DNA from: Bacteroidia bacterium
Lineage (GTDB): Bacteria; Bacteroidota; Bacteroidia; Bacteroidales; GCA-2748055
Assembly (NCBI GenBank): GCA_030596245.1
Contig: JAUVKN010000177.1
Coordinates: 1 to 8,720 of the forward strand
Direction: 5' to 3'
DNA: 8,720 nt
Shown here in pieces: positions 1 through 5,906 of this stretch; positions within the stretch are counted from its first letter, which is position 1; each line of letters opens with the position of its first letter. The notes below the pieces were generated by a model. That model was not told the DNA's origin and searched no databases. It saw only the letters and a list, made by a program, of their open reading frames with translations. The translations under genes and the position numbers were made by a program.

Positions 1-1125
1 TTCTGATTCATCCAGTACAAAGACCCATTGTCCGCCGGTGGTCTGGTAAAATCCGCCCTTGGTAAGCAATACACCATTCTTGGATTCTCCCAGTTGCAAC
101 CTGATCCTGGAGGTCTGACCGATCCTGATCTGTTCAGGTACTTCATCGGTAAATACCATATCCACAGCAAAACGGCCGTTCTGAACCTCCGGGTAGATCT
201 TTTTGATAATACCGGTGTATGGAGTACTGGCAAAATCACACTCTCCATAAAGATCCCTTTGAATACGCGCTATGTAATGCTCATCGATATCCACCCTCAG
301 TTTATAGGAATCTAGCACATTGATGGTCCCCACCCGGTTTCCATAGGTGATCACTTCTCCTATTTCCGGATTAAGCGTGGCCAGCTCACCATCGATGGAA
401 GCCTTGATATTAAGGTTCTCCAATCTCCTGCGAATGATCCGCATGCTCTCTTCCATGCTCTGGACAGACGATTCCAGTGATCCGATCTGAATGGATCTGT
501 ATATGGAATCATTATGGTAGTTTTCAATGAGCAGTTCCGACAACTCACTTGTGGTCTCATATGCTTCCCTGGACTGGTCAAAATCCTCTCTGGAAATATG
601 TGATTGTTCAAACAGGATCACATTGTTGTTATAAATTCGCCTGTACTGAGTCACCCTGGTCTCCAGTTCAATAATTTGTTGCTTATAGTTGAGCCTGGTT
701 TGCTCCATTTGCAGTCTGGCTGTACGCGACTCGTTGATGGCCCGTACTACCTGAGCCTGGTTGTTTGTAATCTCCAGCAAAAGGTTGTCGTTGCTTAACC
801 GAAGAATCACATCACCCTTTTTCACCATATTTCCCTCTTCGATGAAGATCTCTTCGACCCTGCCACCTTCAACCGCATCCAGGTAAATGGTTGTTATAGG
901 TTCCACAGTACCCTGTACAGTGATATAATCCTGGAATACATCCTGCTTTACCTCTTCAATGGTGATACGTGACACATCCAGGTTATACTTGGAGCTTTTA
1001 TCTCCAAAAATGATAATCCCAAAAACAGCAATCATCAGTGCCCCGAATAAAACGTACCAGATATTTTTCCGGGTCAATCCCCGTTTCTTTTCAAGTTTGC
1101 GGTCCATTCCGTCCATTTCGGTCAT
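1..1125 (-). CDS. HlyD/MacA-like periplasmic adaptor of an efflux pump (partial, C-terminus off the left edge)
   Basis: Membrane-fusion (adaptor) protein expected to link an inner-membrane transporter to an outer-membrane channel. The 375 visible codons give, in order: a short basic cytoplasmic N-terminus; one membrane anchor at about residues 22-40; the first half of a lipoyl-like hairpin domain at 81-120 (GGRVEEIFIEEGNMVKKGDVI); a long alpha-helical hairpin rich in Q, E and R at about 120-238; the second lipoyl half at 239-270 (KASIDGELATL..GEVI.YG); and a beta-barrel domain from about 272 on. This order is characteristic of the family; about 40-50 residues are probably missing. The start is the ATG at 1125-1123; in-frame ATGs at codons 4 and 7 are alternatives, and there is no clear Shine-Dalgarno. 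An uncleaved anchor rather than a lipobox resembles adaptors of MacB-type ABC exporters, so ATPase and permease genes are expected further left (inference). A sigma-54 promoter lies 29 bp upstream. Confidence 0.93.
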   Translation of the reverse strand, partial: MTEMDGMDRKLEKKRGLTRKNIWYVLFGALMIAVFGIIIFGDKSSKYNLDVSRITIEEVKQDVFQDYITVQGTVEPITTIYLDAVEGGRVEEIFIEEGNMVKKGDVILRLSNDNLLLEITNNQAQVVRAINESRTARLQMEQTRLNYKQQIIELETRVTQYRRIYNNNVILFEQSHISREDFDQSREAYETTSELSELLIENYHNDSIYRSIQIGSLESSVQSMEESMRIIRRRLENLNIKASIDGELATLNPEIGEVITYGNRVGTINVLDSYKLRVDIDEHYIARIQRDLYGECDFASTPYTGIIKKIYPEVQNGRFAVDMVFTDEVPEQIRIGQTSRIRLQLGESKNGVLLTKGGFYQTTGGQWVFVLDESE

Positions 1126-1153
1126 ATGCAAAGTTTTTATTACACCTTCATCT

Positions 1154-1169
1154 TGCACCTATTATGCCA
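1154..1169 (-). promoter_or_regulatory. Sigma-54 (RpoN) promoter for the adaptor gene
   Basis: Read on the minus strand the site is TGGCATAATAGGTGCA. It matches the sigma-54 consensus TGGCAC-N5-TTGCA at all but two defined positions (C6 to T, T12 to G). It keeps the -24 GG and the -12 GC at the required 10-bp separation. Transcription would start near 1143, leaving a leader of about 18 nt before the ATG at 1125. A divergent gene for a sigma-54 activator and a palindrome about 108 bp upstream support a real site. Confidence 0.78.
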
Positions 1170-1254
1170 AAAGAAACAAAAAATTGATTATCACGACCTT
1201 AGATAACATAAGAGGAACATGGACCCATAAAAAGTGTTCGATTTTGGGATTAAT

Positions 1255-1272
1255 GTGTACGAATTCGTACAC
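1255..1272. promoter_or_regulatory. Perfect 18-bp palindrome, candidate enhancer (UAS) for the sigma-54 regulator
   Basis: The sequence GTGTACGAATTCGTACAC is identical to its own reverse complement over all 18 bases. It lies in the adaptor/regulator intergenic region, centred about 108 bp upstream of the -12 element of the adaptor promoter and about 80-90 bp upstream of the regulator's sigma-54-like element. NtrC-family dimers bind such dyads through a C-terminal Fis-type helix-turn-helix and act over roughly 80-150 bp. Assigning it to the neighbouring regulator is inference from position and symmetry. A related half-site GTGTTCGA lies at 1234-1241, exactly 21 bp before the GTGTACGA half at 1255-1262. 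Confidence 0.7.
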
Positions 1273-1336
1273 TTCATAGGAAAAAAAACCTATATTTATT
1301 GGAGAAATGTATTGAATCTGAACGATTTGAATCCTA

Positions 1337-1352
1337 AGGCACTCTTTTTGTA
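1337..1352 (+). promoter_or_regulatory. Weaker sigma-54-like promoter for the regulator-kinase operon
   Basis: AGGCACTCTTTTTGTA matches TGGCAC-N5-TTGCA with an intact -24 GG, but its -12 dinucleotide is GT instead of GC. It sits 35 bp before the ATG at 1387. If functional it would allow autoregulation of the two-component operon from the same palindrome. The changed -12 position is a real weakness. The overlapping TTGTATAAT could equally be part of a housekeeping promoter. Confidence 0.4.
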
Positions 1353-1386
1353 TAATCTAGCTATCAACTGACACTAATCATTGGAC

Positions 1387-2763
1387 ATGGAACAAAAAAT
1401 TGGAAGAATCCTGGCAGTGGATGACAATGAAGACATCCTATTCGCCCTGAAATTATTGTTGCGTCCGCATGTTGAGATCATCGAAACCCTCACTGGTCCG
1501 GAACGCATTCCTGAAATGATGCAGAAACAGGACTGGGATGTGGTCCTGCTGGATATGAATTTCACAAAAGACGCCATCAGCGGACAGGAAGGTTTTGATG
1601 CACTTTCCCAGATTCTTGAAATTGACGCACAGGCAGTAGTCGTATTTATCACAGCCTATGGTGATGCTGAAAAAGCGGTAAAATCCATTAAAATGGGAGC
1701 AACCGACTTTATCCTGAAACCGTGGCAGAATGAAAAGATCCTGGCCACAATCAATTCGGCCATTAGTCTGCGCCGCACAAGAATACAGGCACAAAACCTG
1801 AAACTTAAGCAACAGGAGATCAGTGCAGTGCTTGACCAGCCCTACACCGACTTCATTGGGCAATCGCCCGAGATGTACGAAGTATTCAACACCATTAAAA
1901 AAGTAGCAGCCACAGATGCCAACGTATTGATCCTGGGAGAAAACGGAACTGGTAAAGAGCTTGTGGCAAGAGCCCTCTACCGGAACTCCCTGCGGAAGGA
2001 CGAAGTTTTTATCAGTGTTGACCTGGGATCCATTCCTGAAACCCTGTTCGAAAGTGAACTTTTCGGTCACGAAAAAGGAGCCTTTACAGATGCGCATAAG
2101 ATGAAACAGGGACGGTTCGAGATTGCCTCTTCCGGAACCCTGTTCCTGGACGAAATCGGGAATCTCACCTACCCCCTTCAGTCAAAGCTCCTGACCGTAA
2201 TGGAACGCCGGGAGATCACAAGGGTGGGTTCCACCAAACCCATTACCATTGATGTTCGCATGATCTGCGCCACCAACAATAACATTCACCAGGATGTTGC
2301 CGATGGTGTATTCCGCCAGGACCTGCTCTATAGAATTAATACAGTGGAGATCCCTCTGCCGGCCCTTCGTGACCGAACCGGTGATGTTCCACTGCTGGCC
2401 GACCATTTTCTGAAGATCTATAGCCGGAAGTACCGGAAATCGATCCGGAATATCCAGTCCGCTGCCATTAAAAAACTGAACCAGTACACCTGGCCGGGAA
2501 ATGTCAGGGAGTTGCAACACGCCATCGAAAGGGCGGTAATCATGTGCGATGGAAGCAGTCTTAGTCCCGATGATTTCATCTTATCTTCAGGAGTGAAAAG
2601 CAGTGGTGGACTGGAATTGGAATCTTATAACCTGGAGGATATCGAAAAGACAATCATCGAAAAAGTACTGAAAACCAACCAGGGTAATGTGACACAGGCC
2701 GCCACCCAGCTTGGACTGACCCGTACGTCACTTTACAGAAGGATGGAAAAACATGGTCTTTAA
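1387..2763 (+). CDS. NtrC-family sigma-54-dependent response regulator
   Basis: Cytoplasmic, phosphorylation-dependent activator of sigma-54 RNA polymerase, 458 residues, the normal full length. The receiver domain (about 5-125) has acidic residues D12/D13, phospho-acceptor D56 (VVLLDMNF), T89 and K111 (LKPW). Its loop after D56 carries the short insertion (KDAISGQEG) common in Bacteroidota members. The AAA+ domain (about 155-385) has Walker A GENGTGKE at 184-191, the sigma-54 contact loop as GAFTDA at 231-236, Walker B LFLDEIG at 252-258, arginine-finger region FRQDLLYR at 309-316 and WPGNVREL at 369-376. A Fis-type helix-turn-helix fills 416-458 (NVTQAATQLGLTRTSLYRRM). The ATG at 1387 is preferred; a TTG two codons upstream (1381) is possible. 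The downstream kinase is the evident partner, and the likely target is the divergent exporter operon. All catalytic motifs look intact. Confidence 0.96.
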   Translation: MEQKIGRILAVDDNEDILFALKLLLRPHVEIIETLTGPERIPEMMQKQDWDVVLLDMNFTKDAISGQEGFDALSQILEIDAQAVVVFITAYGDAEKAVKSIKMGATDFILKPWQNEKILATINSAISLRRTRIQAQNLKLKQQEISAVLDQPYTDFIGQSPEMYEVFNTIKKVAATDANVLILGENGTGKELVARALYRNSLRKDEVFISVDLGSIPETLFESELFGHEKGAFTDAHKMKQGRFEIASSGTLFLDEIGNLTYPLQSKLLTVMERREITRVGSTKPITIDVRMICATNNNIHQDVADGVFRQDLLYRINTVEIPLPALRDRTGDVPLLADHFLKIYSRKYRKSIRNIQSAAIKKLNQYTWPGNVRELQHAIERAVIMCDGSSLSPDDFILSSGVKSSGGLELESYNLEDIEKTIIEKVLKTNQGNVTQAATQLGLTRTSLYRRMEKHGL

Positions 2764-4105
2764 GCAATTCCGCTTTAATATTGTCCTGAGGGTGCTGTTG
2801 ATCACTTCCACGTGCCTTGCCCTGTTCATCACCCTGAACAGCACCTTCACCTTTACACCCATTCTGGTTGCCGGACTCATCATCTACCAGGTCTGGTCCC
2901 TGATCAGGTATGTGGACCGCACCAACAGGGAGCTGGCCAGTTTCCTGGAGTCCATTCGTTACTCAGAATTCACACGCTCCTTCAAGATCAGTGACAACAG
3001 TTCATCTTTTGATGAGCTCAATCAAGCCTTTAATGATGTGATGAAGGATTTTCAGCAGGTCAGATCGGAGCGTGAGGAGCATTTTCACTACCTGCAGAAC
3101 ATCGTTCAAAATATCGACGTGAGTATCCTGGCTTATCAAAGGGACGGGACCGTTGAAATGATCAATCCCGCAGCCAAAAAGCTCTTTCAGATAAATACAC
3201 TGAGGGATATTAATAAGCTGAGATCACTCAGTGACGAACTGGCCAATACACTGCTCGCCATCAATCCAGGCGAAAACAAACTGGTGAAGGTTCAGGACGA
3301 AGAAGATATACTGCAACTGGCCATCTATGCTACCGAATTCAAGGTAAAAGATAAGGTGATCCTTTTGAGCACCATTAAAAACATCCAGAATGTGCTGGAA
3401 GAACAGGAAACAGAAGCATGGCAGAAGCTGATCAGGGTACTCACCCACGAGATTATGAACTCCATCGCACCTATTTCCTCCCTCTCCTCCACCGTGGAAT
3501 CGATGGTCAAACCCTACGCCGCAGGCGAGAAAAGCACACCCGAAATAGAACTTGAGACGGTAAAGGAGATTCAGGCTGCCCTGCAGACCATCAACAAACG
3601 TAGTACAGGGTTGATGACCTTTGTGGAGACTTACCGGAGCCTGACCAAAATTCCGGTACCCAATTTTGCCCAGGTGAAAATGAATGATGTTATGCAGAAT
3701 GTGCATACCCTGATGAAGAAGGAGGTTCAGCAGAAGAATATTGAGCTATCCACCTCCATAGAACCCGATACCATTGAGGTCCAGATGGATGAACAGATGA
3801 TAGAACAGGTCATCATCAACATGGTTAAGAATTCGCTCCAGGCCCTTACCGGGTGTAAAGAGGGTATGATCCAGATCAGGGGATTCTATAATAAAAGGGG
3901 GAGACCCACCATCCAGGTCATCGACAACGGACAGGGGATCCTGAGCGATGTGATTGATAAAATATTTATTCCCTTCTTCACAACCAAACGGAGTGGATCG
4001 GGTATCGGCCTGAGTCTCTCCCGACAAATCCTCAGATTGCATGGAGGAACCATCACCGCCCAGTCGATCCCCAACAAAGAGACCATTTTCACAATGACTT
4101 TCTGA
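2753..4105 (+). CDS. Sensor histidine kinase with a two-helix membrane hairpin (NtrB-like)
   Basis: Membrane sensor kinase of 450 residues, the predicted phosphodonor for the regulator gene it overlaps by 11 bp (ATG inside the last codons of that gene), which implies translational coupling. Two hydrophobic helices at about 10-28 and 33-50 are joined by only a few residues, so there is practically no periplasmic sensor domain. Then come a helical HAMP-like linker (51-110) and a PAS-like segment (about 112-210; ILAYQRDGTVEMINPAA). The dimerisation helix carries the phospho-acceptor H232 in LTHEIMNS. The ATPase domain has an N box with N356 and N360 (NMVKNSLQA), G1 DNGQGI at 391-396, an FFTTK box at 408-412 and G2 GSGIGL at 415-420. 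All kinase motifs are present. Sensing through the membrane hairpin or a partner protein is inference. Confidence 0.95.
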   Translation: MVFKQFRFNIVLRVLLITSTCLALFITLNSTFTFTPILVAGLIIYQVWSLIRYVDRTNRELASFLESIRYSEFTRSFKISDNSSSFDELNQAFNDVMKDFQQVRSEREEHFHYLQNIVQNIDVSILAYQRDGTVEMINPAAKKLFQINTLRDINKLRSLSDELANTLLAINPGENKLVKVQDEEDILQLAIYATEFKVKDKVILLSTIKNIQNVLEEQETEAWQKLIRVLTHEIMNSIAPISSLSSTVESMVKPYAAGEKSTPEIELETVKEIQAALQTINKRSTGLMTFVETYRSLTKIPVPNFAQVKMNDVMQNVHTLMKKEVQQKNIELSTSIEPDTIEVQMDEQMIEQVIINMVKNSLQALTGCKEGMIQIRGFYNKRGRPTIQVIDNGQGILSDVIDKIFIPFFTTKRSGSGIGLSLSRQILRLHGGTITAQSIPNKETIFTMTF

Positions 4106-4191
4106 GAGAATTTCTCTATCTTGTTTTCCAGATGTGCAATGTTCCCAAATGCACTCCGTTTTATGAGCAGAACATTCCCAATGATCAACCT

Positions 4192-5697
4192 ATGAAAAAA
4201 CGCTTAAGTCAGATCGTTTTATTAACACTGGTGATAAATGCAAACGCGCAGTTAAAAACTTACCTCAACCTGGAAGCCGGTCCCCAGTGGAGCCTGATCA
4301 AAGTGGCAGATCAGGGTGGATACTTCCAGCACGCCAACGTTAAAAGTTCCATGGCCGGAATCACCATCGGACAGGAATTTATGCCAAACCTGTCACTCGT
4401 TACCGGGATTTATTACCAGACCTACGTGGATGGGATCAATATGATTGATGATCGCCCAGAGCAATCAAGGTGGCCAAACTATACCGCTTATCTGATTCCC
4501 CTGAGGGCTGAATACCGGGTCCAGTTCTCCGAATTTCCGGTTAGTTTTACTCCCAGGCTGGGATACATGTATGGAGTGATTTCCCATCCCGAAACAGGTT
4601 ATCAGGCCTCTGGTGTTCTTTCGGCCCCCGACGGAACAGCCCTGGGATATGACCTGACGCATGAGTATGGGTCAGAAAGTCTGCATATGCTGGAAACAGG
4701 AATCGGTCTTAATCTCAGGTTCTTCGGGAGCTGGCAGGCATCACTCAACCTCTCTTACCTGACTGGATTTACCGAACCTGCATCCACTTCGATCACCTAT
4801 TCCGGTATGGGTGCACCTGTGAATTCAGCCACCTATACCACCAAGGGGAATACCCTCTACAGCTCCCTTGCTTTCAGTGTCCCGGTGAGCGATATTTGGC
4901 AGAACAAGGATTACCGAATCCGTGCCAGAATCGAAAATTCGGCCTATGCAGGAAAACCCACAGATTTAAAGGGGGAGGTTTATGTGGGAGGTGAGCTGGG
5001 TTCACTCTGGCGCCTGTTCCACATCACCAATCCTGCCATCGGAGCCAGACCCATGACTGACCGGGGTATTTTCCGGTACGCCAACCTGCATGCGGGTGGC
5101 TATGTGGGATATATGTTCAGCGATGAACTGGGAATCGATCTCGGGGTCAATTACCAGCGATCCAGTACTTTCTACGCACTCATGTACGATCACGAGGTGG
5201 ACTTTGTGATAAATGTCCCGGCACCCCTGTTCCTGGAGGTTCCCTTAAGGATCAGGTATTTTTACAATCTATATAAGGAGAAGCTTCATTATGTGGTGTA
5301 CGGCGGGGCCTCTCTGCTCACCCATTTCAGTTCGGGAAGCTTTAACCTGGGAGGGGGTGATTTCACTTACAACGACCCTGTGTCAGGAGCCCCGGTTAAC
5401 GCTTCTACCTCTTACGATGCTTCACGACCCTCTAGATTCAGGCCCGCCATGCGCATTGGAACCGGTGTTGAATATTTGCTACCCATTAATTTTCCCCTGA
5501 TTGCCACCCTCTATGTCAATTACATGCATGGCTTCATCTCCGCAGACGAGATCCGGATCACCAACACGCTATCGGAGAGTCCTTCCGTAAGCATGGTTTA
5601 CTATAACGGAAGTGGCTGGAGCCTGGATGTGGGTGTTAAGATTCCCTTCAGGTTTGGTGAAGGAGGCAGATGTGGCACGCGCCCGGAAAGAGAGTAG
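4192..5697 (+). CDS. Secreted outer-membrane beta-barrel protein with two tandem barrel modules
   Basis: Protein of 501 residues, family not recognised. The ATG at 4192 is chosen because it opens a clear signal peptide (MKKRLSQIVLLTLVINANA, cleavage likely before Q20); an in-frame ATG at 4132 would put 20 polar residues before it. The mature protein is almost wholly amphipathic beta strands separated by G/N/D/S-rich turns, with many aromatic girdle residues. Residues about 22-232 and 263-488 share an order of strand motifs: ANV..GITIGQEFMPNLSLVTGIYYQ against ANLHAGGYVGYMFSDELGIDL; IPLRAEYRVQF against VPLRIRYFYNL; TGIGLNL...SYLTGF against TGVEYLL...NYMHGF. This suggests duplication of an approximately 8-stranded barrel. 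The last strand ends IPFRF at 484-488, a usual barrel C-terminus, but 13 charged residues follow. It lies 86 bp after the kinase gene, on the same strand, possibly under its own promoter. It could be a channel or a structural barrel; no function is assigned. Confidence 0.85.
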   Translation: MKKRLSQIVLLTLVINANAQLKTYLNLEAGPQWSLIKVADQGGYFQHANVKSSMAGITIGQEFMPNLSLVTGIYYQTYVDGINMIDDRPEQSRWPNYTAYLIPLRAEYRVQFSEFPVSFTPRLGYMYGVISHPETGYQASGVLSAPDGTALGYDLTHEYGSESLHMLETGIGLNLRFFGSWQASLNLSYLTGFTEPASTSITYSGMGAPVNSATYTTKGNTLYSSLAFSVPVSDIWQNKDYRIRARIENSAYAGKPTDLKGEVYVGGELGSLWRLFHITNPAIGARPMTDRGIFRYANLHAGGYVGYMFSDELGIDLGVNYQRSSTFYALMYDHEVDFVINVPAPLFLEVPLRIRYFYNLYKEKLHYVVYGGASLLTHFSSGSFNLGGGDFTYNDPVSGAPVNASTSYDASRPSRFRPAMRIGTGVEYLLPINFPLIATLYVNYMHGFISADEIRITNTLSESPSVSMVYYNGSGWSLDVGVKIPFRFGEGGRCGTRPERE

Positions 5698-5832
5698 CGA
5701 TCATGAGAGGAACCATGGTCATAACTCTCTGCCTGATCACTGTTATAGCAGGAACCCGTGAATGATGCGAAAACCGGACTTCCGGTCTACTATAAGATCC
5801 AGCTCAACCGCATCGATTTACGCAACCCGTAA
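5670..5832 (+). pseudogene. Frameshifted remnant of a small secreted-protein gene
   Basis: A reading frame opens at the ATG at 5670, 3 bp after AGGAGG (5661-5666), inside the end of the barrel-protein gene; a second ATG lies at 5703. It encodes MRGTMVITLCLITVIAG, a good signal-peptide core, but stops at 5763-5765. The next frame, open from 5749 to the TAA at 5830-5832, reads QEPVNDAKTGLPVYYKIQL. This resembles the opening strand (V.DA.TG.PV...I.L) of carboxypeptidase-regulatory-like domains in secreted Bacteroidota proteins. Joining the two frames near 5746-5752 gives a sensible secreted N-terminus, so I read this as a gene broken by a small indel and cut short at the 20-bp tandem repeat. A sequencing error or chance coding are the alternatives. 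Confidence 0.45.
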
Positions 5833-5859
5833 TCGATTTACGCAACCCGTAATCGATTT
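5812..5859. repeat. 20-bp tandem direct repeat, 2.4 copies
   Basis: The unit ATCGATTTACGCAACCCGTA occurs without mismatch at 5812-5831 and 5832-5851, followed by a partial copy ATCGATTT at 5852-5859 before the sequence diverges. The first copy overlaps the end of the broken reading frame, and the array lies 48-95 bp before the start codon of the downstream lipoprotein gene. It could be slippage debris at the truncation point of the pseudogene or direct repeats bound by a regulator; the sequence does not decide. Confidence 0.9.
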
Positions 5860-5906
5860 TTCGCGTCATCATAGTATAGTTCATTGAACACTTAAACCAG
5901 ACAGTT

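Noticed and set aside
1200..1236. Possible small peptide gene in the adaptor/regulator intergenic region
   Set aside because: The available starts give frames without a ribosome site or protein-like composition, and the region is better explained by promoter and enhancer elements.
1453..2097. A 214-codon open frame on the minus strand inside the regulator gene
   Set aside because: It lies wholly opposite intact receiver and AAA+ motifs and shows no domain pattern; it is a shadow of the plus-strand gene.
3224..3706. A 160-codon open frame on the minus strand inside the kinase gene
   Set aside because: It lies opposite the PAS-like and phospho-acceptor coding sequence, with a Cys/His/Phe-rich composition typical of antisense translation.
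4105..4124. Short dyad AGAGAA-T-TTCTCT and a TATCTTGT after the kinase stop codon, as terminator or promoter
   Set aside because: The stem is short and AT-rich with no T-run, and TATCTTGT departs from TAnnTTTG; not strong enough to call.
4132..4191. Upstream in-frame start that would lengthen the barrel protein by 20 residues
   Set aside because: It would bury an otherwise typical signal peptide behind a polar segment; the ATG at 4192 explains secretion better.
5879..5889. GTTCA-T-TGAAC dyad upstream of the lipoprotein gene
   Set aside because: An 11-bp dyad with 5-bp arms is expected by chance, and no matching regulator or second copy is visible.
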